Source of the DNA: Actinomyces bowdenii
GTDB taxonomy: Bacteria; Actinomycetota; Actinomycetes; Actinomycetales; Actinomycetaceae
DNA: 64,000 nt
Assembly: GCF_017592395.1 (NCBI RefSeq)
Contig: NZ_JAGFOU010000002.1
Coordinates: 100,206 to 164,205, forward strand
Direction: 5' to 3'
The position numbers were made by a program, and so were the translations under genes. Shown in pieces: positions 1-8,627 of this stretch (its first letter is position 1; every line of letters begins with the position of its first letter). The notes under the pieces were generated by a model. It worked only from the letters and a program-made list of their open reading frames with translations, ran no database searches and was not told the DNA's origin.

Positions 1-2
1 CC

Positions 3-368
3 GAGAGGATCGCCATCGGCCACATCCAGCGCAACTGGGACCCCTGGGTCCACGAGCAGATCGTCAAGCTCGGCGCCTACGTCGAGCTCGACGGCACCAA
101 CCGCATCAAGTACGTCCCCGACCACGCCCGCGTCGAGCTCATCAAGACCCTGGGCGCCAAGGGCTACGGCAAGCAGATCCTCCTGGGCACCGACTCGGGC
201 AAGGCCTCCTACCAGAAGGCCTACGGCTCGGTCTCGGGCATCGACTACGACCCGGCCGTGTTCTGCCCGCGCCTCATCGAGGACGAGGGCGTGGACCCCG
301 GCTACGTCCAGGACCTCCTGGTGGGCAACGCGGCGGCCTTCTTCGCCTTCGAGCCCGCCCAGGGCTGA
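3..368 (+). CDS. Phosphotriesterase-family metal-dependent hydrolase, C-terminal part
   Basis: The window opens inside this gene; 121 C-terminal residues are visible and the start lies upstream. The fragment begins ERIAIGHIQRNWD, where the GH fits a conserved metal-ligand His of the phosphotriesterase (COG1735) amidohydrolase barrel. LLGTDSG at visible residues 60-66 supplies the Asp expected at the end of strand 8. The tail ending in NAAAFFAF resembles the usual NPxxLF end of the family. Known members hydrolyse lactones, including phosphorylated sugar lactones, as well as organophosphates. The stop lies only 6 bases before the GTG of a UlaD-like decarboxylase, so it is the first visible gene of a sugar-acid operon and a lactonase role is plausible. 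The substrate cannot be read from the sequence. Confidence 0.8.
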   Translation, partial: ERIAIGHIQRNWDPWVHEQIVKLGAYVELDGTNRIKYVPDHARVELIKTLGAKGYGKQILLGTDSGKASYQKAYGSVSGIDYDPAVFCPRLIEDEGVDPGYVQDLLVGNAAAFFAFEPAQG

Positions 369-374
369 GCGGCG

Positions 375-1064
375 GTGAGCGCAGTGAGCACCACGAGCAC
401 GAGCCCCGTGGCCACCCCCCGGCTCCAGATAGCCCTGGACACCACCGACCTGCCCAGCGCGCTCGCCCCGCTGCAACGGGCGGCGCCCCACATCGACATC
501 ATCGAGTGCGGGACCGTCCTCATCCTGAGCGAGGGGCTCCACGCCGTGCGCGCCATCCGGGCGCTGTTCCCGGGCAAGCCCATCCTCGCCGACATCCGCA
601 TCGCCGAGGCCGGCTCCAAGCTCGCAGCCCTGGCCTTCGAGGCGGGGGCCTCCATGGTCTCCTGCGTCGCCGGGGCCTCCATGGCCACCATCGGCCAGGT
701 CTGCGAGGTCGCCTCCGCCCACGGCGGCGAGGTCCAGGTCGAGCTGGCCGACGAGTGGTACGACCCCCAGCGGGCCCGCGCCTGGCGCCAGGCCGGTGTC
801 GAGCACGTCATCGTCAAGCGCTCGCGGGACCGTGAGGCCGGCGGCGACCTGTCCTGGGGCCCCGGGGACATGGAGCGGGTCGATGAGCTGGCGGGCATGG
901 GCCTGACGGTGACGATCACCGGCGGGGTGGGGCCCGCGGACCTGCCCGCCTTCGCCGGGCGCCGGGTCGGCATCGTCATCTCGGGGCGGGCCATCGTCGG
1001 GGCCGAGGATCCCGGGGCGGCGGCCCGCGACCTGAGCCGGGCCCTGGCGCAGGTGTGGCCATGA
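375..1064 (+). CDS. ulaD: UlaD-like 3-keto-L-gulonate-6-phosphate decarboxylase with altered active site
   Basis: This 229-residue protein aligns along its length with E. coli UlaD/SgbH (orotidine decarboxylase suprafamily barrel). Those enzymes convert 3-keto-L-gulonate 6-phosphate to L-xylulose 5-phosphate and CO2. The landmarks LQIALD, IIECGT, LADxxIAxAG, VQVEL, RSRD, TGGV and SGRAI are all present. Recalled UlaD residues Asp11, Glu33, Asp62, Glu112 and Arg139 correspond to D22, E44, D73, E123 and R151. Three recalled catalytic positions differ: Lys64 becomes R75, Asp67 becomes E78 and His136 becomes K148. The start is GTG at 375, with a second GTG nine bases on. The gene overlaps ulaE by an ATGA. 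The family is secure; the exact reaction is less so because of these changes. Confidence 0.82.
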   Translation: MSAVSTTSTSPVATPRLQIALDTTDLPSALAPLQRAAPHIDIIECGTVLILSEGLHAVRAIRALFPGKPILADIRIAEAGSKLAALAFEAGASMVSCVAGASMATIGQVCEVASAHGGEVQVELADEWYDPQRARAWRQAGVEHVIVKRSRDREAGGDLSWGPGDMERVDELAGMGLTVTITGGVGPADLPAFAGRRVGIVISGRAIVGAEDPGAAARDLSRALAQVWP

Positions 1065-1948
1065 GTGCCGCCGGCCTGCGGGAGGGCATCAGCCTGGGCA
1101 TCTACGAGAAGGCCCTCATCTCCAACCCCCTGGCCTCGGGGCGGGACTGGAGGCGCTTCCTGGAGCAGGTGCCCCGCGCGGGCTTCTCCTTCCTGGACCT
1201 GTCCATCGATGAGAGCCCCCAGCGCCAGGAGCGCCTGGACTGGGGCCCGGCCCAGTGCCGGCGCGTGCGCGATGCCGCCGACGACGTCGGGACGGCCATC
1301 GGTGGGGTGTGCCTGTCCCTGCACCGCAGGATCGGGCCGGGCTCGGCCGACCCCGAGGTGCGCCGTCGGGCGCGCGAGGTGATGACCCGTGGCCTGGAGG
1401 TCTGCCACGACCTGGGGGCGCCGGTGATCCAGATCGCCGGGTACTACGCCTACTACGAGCAGTCCGGCCCTGAGGCCGAGCACTGGTACCGCCAGATGCT
1501 GGCCGACGCGGCGCCGATGGCGGCCCGCCTGGGCGTGGTCATGGGCATCGAGAACGTCGATGGCCATGATGTGACCTCCATCCGCAAGGCCGTCGAGCTC
1601 GTCCGCGAGGTCGACTCCCCCTACCTCCAGGTCTACCCGGACCTGGGCAACATCGCCGAGCAGGGCCTGGACCCCCGCGTCGAGCTGGCCGCGGGACGGG
1701 GGCGCATGGTGGCGATGCACGCCAAGGATGTGCGCCGCGGGCAGCCCCGGCGCGTGGAGATGGGGCGGGGCATCGTCGACTGGGACCTCAGCTTCCGCCT
1801 GCTCAAGGACCAGCGCTGGGCGGGCAGGCTGATGATCGAGATGTGGAACGACGACGCCCCGGACTCCCTGGAGCGGTGCCGTGCGGCGCGCGCCTTCATC
1901 GAGGGCCGTGCCCGCGGCGCCGGCATCGAGGTCCGCCCCGCGGCCTGA
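1061..1948 (+). CDS. ulaE: L-ribulose/L-xylulose-5-phosphate 3-epimerase (UlaE family)
   Basis: This 295-residue TIM-barrel epimerase matches UlaE/SgbU throughout: SLGIYEKAL near the N-terminus, DLSIDES, SLHRR, IQIAGYY, MGIENVD, VYPDLGN, AMHAKDV and MIEMWND. E164, D194, H220 and E260 are the expected metal and catalytic ligands. The enzyme interconverts L-xylulose 5-phosphate and L-ribulose 5-phosphate, the step between UlaD and UlaF. The ATG at 1061 overlaps the ulaD stop as ATGA; a GTG two codons upstream is possible but less likely. A kinase gene follows after an 88-base spacer. Confidence 0.92.
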   Translation: MSAAGLREGISLGIYEKALISNPLASGRDWRRFLEQVPRAGFSFLDLSIDESPQRQERLDWGPAQCRRVRDAADDVGTAIGGVCLSLHRRIGPGSADPEVRRRAREVMTRGLEVCHDLGAPVIQIAGYYAYYEQSGPEAEHWYRQMLADAAPMAARLGVVMGIENVDGHDVTSIRKAVELVREVDSPYLQVYPDLGNIAEQGLDPRVELAAGRGRMVAMHAKDVRRGQPRRVEMGRGIVDWDLSFRLLKDQRWAGRLMIEMWNDDAPDSLERCRAARAFIEGRARGAGIEVRPAA

Positions 1949-2036
1949 CCGGCGCCCAGCCCGCCATCCGACAGCCACACACGCACTACGACTATTCACC
2001 GGTCCGGCCATGGGCCGCACGGAGAGGACAACGACA

Positions 2037-2984
2037 ATGACGTACGACCTTTCGACCATCGGGGAGGGGCAGATCCGGCTCACCTGCGAGCACGGGGAGC
2101 GCCTGTCCACCGCACGATCCCTGCGCATGACCGCCGCGGGCTCGGAGGCCAATGTCTCGGGCCTGCTGGCCCAGCTCGGGCGCAGCACCGCCTGGGCCAC
2201 CAAGCTGCCCCGCGGCGGGCTGTCCGAGCGCATCGCCATCGAGTACAGCGCCGTGGGGGTGGACATGTCCCACATGGTGCTGGCCGACGAGGGCAGGGTG
2301 GCCCTGTACTTCCTGGAGCCGGGAGAGTTCCCCCTGCCGGGCAAGGTCACCTACGACCGCCTGCACACCCCCTTCCGGGACATCACCCCCGAGGAGCTGG
2401 ACTGGGACAGCCTGCTGGATACGCGGGTCGTCTTCCTCACCGGCATCACCGCGGCCCTGACGCCCGCCACGGCGCGGGTGGTGCGCTACTTCGCCGACGC
2501 CGCCCATGAGCGGGGCGTCCCGGTGGCCCTGGACGTCAACTTCCGCTCCCTGCTGTGGAGCGGGGAGCAGGCCCGTGAGGTGCTGGAGCCCATCGCCAGG
2601 ATGTCCTCCATCCTGTTCTGCTCGCGCACGGACGCGGGCATCGTCTTCGGCATCCACGAGGAGGGGGAGGCGGCCTGCCGCGCCCTGCGCGAGCAGCTGG
2701 AGGCGCCCGTGGTCGTCTCCACCGACGGGCGCGCCGGCACCTACCTATCCACCCCCGAGGGCGAGCGGGTCTACGAGATCCGCTCGGTCCCCGTCCTGGA
2801 CCGCCCCGGAGCCGGGGACGCCTTCGTGGCCGGTACCCTGCACGGCTGGCTCGACGACGACGTCGAGCGGGGCATCGAGATGGGCACCCGCGTGGCCTGC
2901 CTGGCCCTGACCCACCACGGCGACCTCACCCACATCTACCCGGGCGAGCTCATGGCCGGCCAGGGCACGGACATCGTGCGCTGA
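2037..2984 (+). CDS. PfkB-family sugar (acid) kinase, KdgK-like
   Basis: This 315-residue ribokinase/PfkB-fold kinase has the N-terminal GSEANV substrate loop (35-40) and the C-terminal GAGDAF signature (258-263), in which D261 is the catalytic base. The layout is closest to 2-keto-3-deoxygluconate kinases, with VALDVNFRSLLW in the middle. The chosen ATG has GGAGAGG 9 bases upstream; the open frame runs further upstream without such support. The gene lies between ulaE and an MFS porter, and no PTS genes are visible. It may therefore phosphorylate an imported keto-sugar acid, the job LyxK does in the E. coli yia-sgb pathway. That role is an inference; KDG kinase activity is the alternative. 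Confidence 0.85.
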   Translation: MTYDLSTIGEGQIRLTCEHGERLSTARSLRMTAAGSEANVSGLLAQLGRSTAWATKLPRGGLSERIAIEYSAVGVDMSHMVLADEGRVALYFLEPGEFPLPGKVTYDRLHTPFRDITPEELDWDSLLDTRVVFLTGITAALTPATARVVRYFADAAHERGVPVALDVNFRSLLWSGEQAREVLEPIARMSSILFCSRTDAGIVFGIHEEGEAACRALREQLEAPVVVSTDGRAGTYLSTPEGERVYEIRSVPVLDRPGAGDAFVAGTLHGWLDDDVERGIEMGTRVACLALTHHGDLTHIYPGELMAGQGTDIVR

Positions 2985-3108
2985 GCGCGCCACTGACCAT
3001 CGCCACTGATCACCGGCACCGATCGCCGGCGCCGATCCCACCGGCGGGGGCCCGAGGACATGAGCCCCCGCTCCCACCCGACCCCCACCCACTCAGAGAG
3101 GTCCGCAG

Positions 3109-4506
3109 ATGAGTACAGCACGCGCATCAGCCCTCACCAGTGCGCCCCAGGGCCGCACCGCCCCCGAGCAGATCGACAACCACCGTCTCACCGGTCACCA
3201 GAGATCACTCATCGGCATGGCCATCGTCGGCAATGTCTCGGAGTTCTTCGACCTGTTCCTCATCGGCTTCATCGTCAACATCCTCATGGAGACCCCCGGG
3301 TGGAGCCTGACCGGCTTCCACTCCGGCGTCATCCTGGCCGGGGCCGGCCTGGGCACCGTTATCGGCGCCATCGCCTGGGGCCGCCTGGCCGATATCTTCG
3401 GCCGCAGGCACGCCTTCGTGGCCTGCATCATCGTCCTGGTCGCCTTCACCGCGATCTCCGCCCTGACCCCGGTCAACGGCTGGATCCTCCTGGCCGTCAT
3501 GCGCACCGGGGTGGGCATCGGCGTGGGCGGCCTGAACATCACCTCGGTGCCCTTCGTCCAGGAGTTCGTCCCCGCCCGGCAGCGGGGCCTCCTGGCGGGG
3601 CTGACCAGCGTCTTCATCCCCGCGGGCATCTTCCTGGGCGGGGTGGTCACCAAGTACTTCGGGGACGCCCTGGGCTGGCGCGGCCTCATCGCCGTGGGCT
3701 GCATCCCCATCGTCCTGCTCGCCTGGGCGCGCATCATCCCCGAGTCCCCGCGCTTCCTCCAGGCCCAGGGGCGCGAGCAGGAGGCCAAGGAGGCCTACGC
3801 CTGGGCCATGGAGATCCCCGTGGAGCAGGTGGCCGATCTGCCCGAGATCAAGGAGACCGGCTCGGCCTCCTACCGGGTCATCTTCAGCCGCTACCCCCGT
3901 CAGCTCCTGGTGGTGGCACTGGGCTCCTTCTGCTTCATCATGGGCTCCTTCACCGTCCAGTCCTGGGGGCAGACCCTGCTGGGGCAATCCTTCGGCTTCC
4001 ACGTGGGCACGGTTGCCACGCTGTTCATGCTCGTGTCCCTGGGAGACCTGCTCGGGCGCCTGGGATCGGCCTGGATCTCCGACCGGATCGGGCGGCGCTG
4101 GACGATGTTCGGCTGCGGGATGATCGGCGGCGTGGGGGCGCTCATCGCCGCCCTGTCCACCCGGATGGTCCACGGCGAGGACGTGGGCATGGCCGGCTAC
4201 GTCTTCTTCGCCGGCATCCTCATCATCATGACCTTCGGGGACGGGGCCTTCGGCATCCTCAACGCCTTCGGGGGCGAGCAGTTCCCCACCGAGGCGCGCT
4301 CGACCGGCCTGGGACTGGGCTATGGGATCGGGGCGATGGCCAAGGTGGTGGGCCCCTACTTCGTGGGGGCGCTCATCGGCTCGGCCGAGCTCAGCGCCCA
4401 GGTGGTCTTCCTGCCCTTCCTCATCTTCGCGCTCCTGCTGTTCCTGGGCGGATTCATCTACCTCTTCGCCAAGGAGACCAAGGGGGCCTCACTGGAGGAC
4501 ATCTAG
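3109..4506 (+). CDS. MFS sugar porter (SP-family-like)
   Basis: This 465-residue, 12-helix transporter has the MFS loop motif GRLADIFGRR (91-100) between helices 2 and 3. It also has PESPRFL (211-217) after helix 6, the hallmark of the sugar-porter family. The N-terminal 30 residues are hydrophilic. AGAGAGG lies about 8 bases before the ATG. It is the last plus-strand gene of the sugar-acid cluster and converges on ulaF across a long hairpin. It most likely imports the cluster's unphosphorylated substrate by proton symport, which would explain the adjacent kinase. Confidence 0.85.
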   Translation: MSTARASALTSAPQGRTAPEQIDNHRLTGHQRSLIGMAIVGNVSEFFDLFLIGFIVNILMETPGWSLTGFHSGVILAGAGLGTVIGAIAWGRLADIFGRRHAFVACIIVLVAFTAISALTPVNGWILLAVMRTGVGIGVGGLNITSVPFVQEFVPARQRGLLAGLTSVFIPAGIFLGGVVTKYFGDALGWRGLIAVGCIPIVLLAWARIIPESPRFLQAQGREQEAKEAYAWAMEIPVEQVADLPEIKETGSASYRVIFSRYPRQLLVVALGSFCFIMGSFTVQSWGQTLLGQSFGFHVGTVATLFMLVSLGDLLGRLGSAWISDRIGRRWTMFGCGMIGGVGALIAALSTRMVHGEDVGMAGYVFFAGILIIMTFGDGAFGILNAFGGEQFPTEARSTGLGLGYGIGAMAKVVGPYFVGALIGSAELSAQVVFLPFLIFALLLFLGGFIYLFAKETKGASLEDI

Positions 4507-4546
4507 GGCCGAGGCACGGCTGCGTCACTTCGCGGCAAGGGCGTCA

Positions 4547-4590
4547 CGCAGCGAATGGGCGGCACCTGCAGGTGCCGCCCATTCGCTGCG
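4547..4590. terminator. Perfect 44-base palindrome between convergent genes
   Basis: Bases 4547-4590 form a perfect inverted repeat with 22-base arms meeting at CTGCAG. It sits 40 bases after the MFS stop and 34 bases past the ulaF stop, so it can act as a bidirectional terminator. There is no U-tract. Confidence 0.75.
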
Positions 4591-4624
4591 CCGGCGCGCC
4601 CCGGCCGAGGGCCCACGGCCCCGC

Positions 4625-5401
4625 CTACTGGCCCCTCTGGCCGTAGACGTGCTGGTAGCGCTCGTTGAGGCTGTCGATCTGCGCCTGGTCGATGGGCACC
4701 GGCTCCCCGCCCTGCCGGGCGATGTGCACGGTGCGGGCCACCTCCTCGCACATGGCCGCGGCCTTGACCGCTGCCCGGGCGTCGCGGCCGATGGTGAAGG
4801 GGCCGTGGTTGGCCATGAGCACGGCGGGGGAGCGCGAGCCCGACAGGGTCTCGACGATGCCCCGGCCGATGGAGTCGTCACCGATGAGGGCGAAGGGTCC
4901 CACGGGGATATCCCCGCCGAACTCGTCGGCCATCATGGTCAGCACGCAGGGGATGGGCTCACGGCGGGCGGCCCAGGCGGTGGCGTAGGTCGAGTGCGTG
5001 TGGACCACGCCGCCGACCTCCTCCATATGCCGGTAGACGTAGGCGTGGGCGGCGGTGTCCGAGGAGGGGGCCAGGGAGGCAGGCGTGCCGTCCTCGATCT
5101 TGTCGCCCTGGAGGGTGCACACCACCATGGTGCTGGGGCTCAACTCGTCGTAGGAGACCCCGGAGGGCTTGATGACGAACAGCCCCGGGCCCTGGCCCCG
5201 GCCCAGGGGCACGCGCTCGGAGACATTGCCCGCCGTCCAGACCACCAGGCCCCAGCGCGGCAGCTCGGCGTGCAGCGCCGCAACGCGCTCGCGGGTGGCG
5301 GCCACCGCGGCCTGGACCTCCTCATCGAGCTCGGACAGGACGATCCTGCGGTCCTCCTCGTGGTCATTGCCGTTCTCGTTCTCGGGATGACTGCCTCCCA
5401 C
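4625..5401 (-). CDS. ulaF: L-ribulose-5-phosphate 4-epimerase (UlaF/AraD family)
   Basis: This class II aldolase/epimerase of 258 residues has TAGNVS (56-61), the phosphate-binding KPSGV (78-82), zinc ligands in VVHTHS (H134, H136) and a third His in MANHGP (H199). It converts L-ribulose 5-phosphate to D-xylulose 5-phosphate, the last step of the UlaD-UlaE-UlaF route into the pentose phosphate pathway. The GTG at 5401 is chosen because GAAGGAG lies 5 bases upstream; an in-frame GTG at 5440 would add 13 residues but has no such site. It is convergent with the other cluster genes. The nearby transketolase would use its product. Confidence 0.88.
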   Translation of the reverse strand: MGGSHPENENGNDHEEDRRIVLSELDEEVQAAVAATRERVAALHAELPRWGLVVWTAGNVSERVPLGRGQGPGLFVIKPSGVSYDELSPSTMVVCTLQGDKIEDGTPASLAPSSDTAAHAYVYRHMEEVGGVVHTHSTYATAWAARREPIPCVLTMMADEFGGDIPVGPFALIGDDSIGRGIVETLSGSRSPAVLMANHGPFTIGRDARAAVKAAAMCEEVARTVHIARQGGEPVPIDQAQIDSLNERYQHVYGQRGQ

Positions 5402-5821
5402 TGGCACTCCTTCGTCGTGGGTCCGCCTCGCGTCAATCACGCAAGGCCCGTCGAGGCCCTACCAGGGCCCTGCTCCGGGCCGCAGAGGGCAGTCGTGCCG
5501 CCCGCCGCCCTGGTGGGGATTCTATGAGGCGGGCGGCGGCCCGCGGCAGTCGCCGTTGAACGGGTGTGCGGGCAGGGTCATGAGGAGCAGCGGTGCTCAG
5601 GTCACGAGGGGCTGAGGGGCGGCAGAGATGCGGTGGAGGGCTCGGTGGGGAGCAGGAAGGTGCGACGAATGCGCACATCTGTGCGTTGGGAGTGCTCCCT
5701 GGAGGCGCTGGTGCCGAGTGCCCGCATCTGGAATGCGAGTTCGGGGTGCAGAATGCGAGTGCAGGGTCATCGCATTCTGCACCCCGAACTCGCATCGTGC
5801 GCGGGGGGCGACGCCCGCGGC
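5402..5821. other. Non-coding 420-base spacer rich in inverted repeats
   Basis: No credible gene is seen. It holds a 10-bp inverted repeat (5497-5506 with 5528-5537) upstream of ulaF, which may belong to its leader, and the long hairpin 5733-5795. The short open frames here are interrupted and lack ribosome sites. Confidence 0.6.
5733..5795 (-). terminator. 26-bp perfect stem-loop after the small membrane protein gene
   Basis: Arms 5733-5758 and 5770-5795 are exact reverse complements around an 11-base loop. It starts 26 bases past the stop of the minus-strand gene 5822-6265. The likely role is an intrinsic terminator without a U-run. Confidence 0.7.
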
Positions 5822-6265
5822 CTATGGCTGCTGGCCGTAGCCCGGTCCGCCCTGGCCGTAGCCCGGTCCGCCCTGGCCGTAGCTCGTTGGCGGCTGGCCG
5901 TGGGTCTGGGCCGGCTGTCCGTAGCCGGTCCCGGCGCTGCTCTGGCCGTAAGCGGCTGCCGGGCCATAGCCGGCTTGAGGCGAGGGTCCGCCCTGGGGCA
6001 GGGGCGAGCCCATCTGGGAGGCGGACCGGGCCTCCTTCTGGCGCTGCATGCCCTCCGTATAGCGCACGCCGAAGACCAGCAGAGCACCGAGGCCCACAAG
6101 GAGGAGGCGGGTGAGGCCCCGGCCGGCTCCACCGTCGTACACAGTGGAGAAGACGAGCACGGCGACGACGGTCCACAGGACCACGGCACCGGCCACCATG
6201 GGCCAGAAGATTCTCGACTTGGGCGTCTTCCACGGGGACTGCTTGGCGTGGGGCTGCTCGGACAA
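5822..6265 (-). CDS. Small membrane protein with two helices and a GYGQ-rich tail
   Basis: This 147-residue protein has a polar N-terminus, two transmembrane segments (about 18-42 and 51-68), a short basic stretch, and from about residue 85 a Pro/Gly/Gln/Tyr tail of GYGQ-type repeats ending in GYGQQP. Such tails are common in actinobacterial membrane proteins and are likely disordered. I do not recognise a family. The start is uncertain: TTG at 6265 has GGGAG 7 bases upstream, and in-frame GTGs at 6301 and 6313 are alternatives. It lies downstream of tkt in the same direction, with a terminator between. Confidence 0.6.
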   Translation of the reverse strand: MSEQPHAKQSPWKTPKSRIFWPMVAGAVVLWTVVAVLVFSTVYDGGAGRGLTRLLLVGLGALLVFGVRYTEGMQRQKEARSASQMGSPLPQGGPSPQAGYGPAAAYGQSSAGTGYGQPAQTHGQPPTSYGQGGPGYGQGGPGYGQQP

Positions 6266-6311
6266 CGGACATCTCCCATCGGGCGGCGGGGCGGTCCCCA
6301 CGAGTTTAAAC

Positions 6312-6353
6312 ACGGCTGTGGGGCCCGCGTCCAGTAGCGGGCCCCACAGCCGT
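6312..6353 (-). terminator. tkt terminator
   Basis: Perfect 17-bp arms (6312-6328 and 6337-6353) surround an 8-base loop. Read on the minus strand, it follows the tkt stop by 29 bases and is followed by GTTTAAAC. Confidence 0.8.
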
Positions 6354-6382
6354 AGGAGCGGGCGCCGGGGCCCGCGCCAGGA

Positions 6383-8473
6383 TCAGGAGCGGCGGCGCTC
6401 CAGGGCGCGGCCCGCCACCGCCGCGACATTCTCCCCGGTGAAGCCGTACTCCTCGAAGAGCCGCGCAGCGGGGGCCGAGGCGCCGAAGTGGTCGATGGAG
6501 ACCACGGCGCCGGCCTCGCCCACGATCTCGCGCCACCCCATGGCGATGCCCGCCTCCACTGAGACCCGCACGGCGTCGGCGGGCAGGACGGCGGCGCGGT
6601 AGTCCTCATCCTGCTCGGCGAACCACTCCAGGCAGGGGGCCGAGACCACGCGGGTGGGCGTGCCCTGGGCCTGGAGGATCTCCCGCGCCGCCACGGCCAC
6701 GGAGACCTCCGAGCCGGTGGCGATGAGCACGAGCTCGGGGGCGGCCGGGGCGCCGGCGGCGTCAGCCGCCTCCACGAGGATGTAGGCCCCCCGGCGCACG
6801 CCCTCGGCGGCGGCCTGCGGCGAGGCGTGCACCGTCAGGTTCTGGCGCGAGAGGACCAGGCCCGCCGGCTCGCGATGGCGGCGCAGGACCTCCGCCCAGG
6901 CGGCGGCCGTCTCGTTGGCGTCCCCGGGGCGGACCACCGCCAGGCCCGGGATGGCCCGCAGCGCGGCCAGGTGCTCGATGGGCTGGTGGGTGGGGCCGTC
7001 CTCACCCACACCGATGGAGTCGTGGGTCCACACGAAGATGGAGCCCACCCTCATGAGGGCGGCCAGGCGCACCGCCGGGCGCATGTAGTCGGAGAAGACC
7101 ATGAAGGTCCCCCCGTAGGCGCGGGTCAATCCATCCAGGGCGATCCCGTTGAGGATGGAGCCCATGGCGTGCTCGCGCACCCCGAAGTGGATGGTGCGCC
7201 CGTAGGGGCCGCCGCCATGGCTCGCGGCGAGCGAGGAGGGCAGGAAGGAGGACTCACCGGCCATGGTCGTGTTGTTGGATCCGGCCAGATCGGCCGAGCC
7301 GCCCCACAGCTCGGGCATCACGGGGGCCAGGGCGCTCAGCGTCTTGCCGGAGGCCGAGCGCGTGGCCAGGGACTCCCCGGGCTCCCAGCTCGGCAGCGCC
7401 TCCTCCAGGCCCGCGGGCAGCTCCCCGGCCCGCAGCCGCTCCAGCAGGGCCGCGCCCTGGGGGCTGGCCTGCCGCCAGGCCTCGAAACGGGCATCCCAGT
7501 CGCGGCGGGCCTCGGCGGCCCGCGCCGCCGCCTGCCCGCGGGTGTGGGCCAGGACCTCCTCGGGCAGCTGGAAGGCCTGCTCCTCGTCCAGGCCGAGCGC
7601 GCGCTTGAGCCCGGCGACCTCCTGGGCGCCGAGCTTGGCGCCGTGGGAGGACTCCTGGCCCTGCTTGGTGGGGGAGGGCCAGGCGATGATCGTGCGCAGG
7701 CGGATGAGGCTGGGGCGCGCGGTCTCGGCACGGGCCGCCTCCAGGGCGGCGTGCAGCGCCTCGTAGTCCTCGTGGTACTCGCCCCCGGCGCGCCAGTCGA
7801 CGTCGAGCACCTGCCAGCCGTAGGCCTCGAAGCGGGCCGAGGGGTCCTCGGTGAAGGCGATGTCGGTGTCGCCCTCGATGGAGATGTCGTTGTCGTCGTA
7901 GATGGCGATGAGGTTGCCCAGCTCCTGGGTCCCGGCCAGGGAGGCGGCCTCGGCGGCCACGCCCTCCTGCATGCAGCCGTCGCCGACGATGGCGTAGACG
8001 TGGTGGTCGAAGACCGACTCCCCCGCGGGCGCCCCGGCGTCGAGCATCCCGTGCTCGCGGCGGGAGGCCATGGCCATGCCCACGGCGGTGGCCAGGCCCG
8101 CTCCCAGCGGCCCGGTGGTGGTCTCCACCCCGGCGGTGTGGCCGAACTCGGGGTGCCCGGGGGTCAGCGAGCCCCACTGGCGCAGCTGGCGCAGGTCCTC
8201 GACCTCCAGGCCGTAGCCGGCCAGTGCCAGCTGGATGTACTGCAGGAGGGAGGCGTGCCCGATGGACAGCACGAAGCGGTCGCGGCCCAGCCAGGCGGGG
8301 TCGGAGGGGTCCACGCGCATCTCGCGCTGGTAGAGAAGGTAGGCCACTCCCGCCAGGGAGATCGGGGTGCCGGGATGCCCGGAGCCGGCCTTCTCGACGG
8401 CGTCGGCGGCCAGTGCCTTGGAGATGGCGATGGCGCGGTGGTCGAGATCGGTCAGTAGCGGCTCAGCGGTCAT
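6383..8473 (-). CDS. tkt: Transketolase
   Basis: This 696-residue enzyme is the usual transketolase length. It shows SGHPG (31-35), GPLGAGLA, the thiamine diphosphate GDG motif (164-166) continuing to the metal-binding NDI, the central HFGVREHAMG with the catalytic Glu, and the C-terminal DHFGASAPA region. It transfers two-carbon ketol units between pentose, triose and tetrose phosphates. The ATG at 8473 has AAGGAG 5 bases upstream; the open frame runs upstream through the long palindrome at 8628-8695, which is not coding. It is flanked by terminators and so probably transcribed alone. Confidence 0.96.
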   Translation of the reverse strand: MTAEPLLTDLDHRAIAISKALAADAVEKAGSGHPGTPISLAGVAYLLYQREMRVDPSDPAWLGRDRFVLSIGHASLLQYIQLALAGYGLEVEDLRQLRQWGSLTPGHPEFGHTAGVETTTGPLGAGLATAVGMAMASRREHGMLDAGAPAGESVFDHHVYAIVGDGCMQEGVAAEAASLAGTQELGNLIAIYDDNDISIEGDTDIAFTEDPSARFEAYGWQVLDVDWRAGGEYHEDYEALHAALEAARAETARPSLIRLRTIIAWPSPTKQGQESSHGAKLGAQEVAGLKRALGLDEEQAFQLPEEVLAHTRGQAAARAAEARRDWDARFEAWRQASPQGAALLERLRAGELPAGLEEALPSWEPGESLATRSASGKTLSALAPVMPELWGGSADLAGSNNTTMAGESSFLPSSLAASHGGGPYGRTIHFGVREHAMGSILNGIALDGLTRAYGGTFMVFSDYMRPAVRLAALMRVGSIFVWTHDSIGVGEDGPTHQPIEHLAALRAIPGLAVVRPGDANETAAAWAEVLRRHREPAGLVLSRQNLTVHASPQAAAEGVRRGAYILVEAADAAGAPAAPELVLIATGSEVSVAVAAREILQAQGTPTRVVSAPCLEWFAEQDEDYRAAVLPADAVRVSVEAGIAMGWREIVGEAGAVVSIDHFGASAPAARLFEEYGFTGENVAAVAGRALERRRS

Positions 8474-8627
8474 ACGGGCTCCTTGAAGCGGTGTCGGGGC
8501 CCGCGGCGGCAGGCCTGGATGATTCATCCTGCCCCGCGTCGCCGGCCGGGGCAACCATGCGCGCTCGTGGCGGAACGGCCCGTCGCGGGGAATAGGGAGC
8601 AGGCTCCGGCCCGCCGATCCCCGAACA

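Noticed and set aside
302..2350. A 682-codon minus-strand open frame antisense to the ulaD-ulaE-kinase genes
   Set aside because: It is composition-driven; the plus-strand genes have clear family motifs and codon use. Similar long antisense frames over lacZ, murB, tadA and other genes were dropped for the same reason.
4547..4590. An insertion-sequence end or attachment site
   Set aside because: The palindrome sits between convergent stops with no transposase or duplicated flank; termination explains it.
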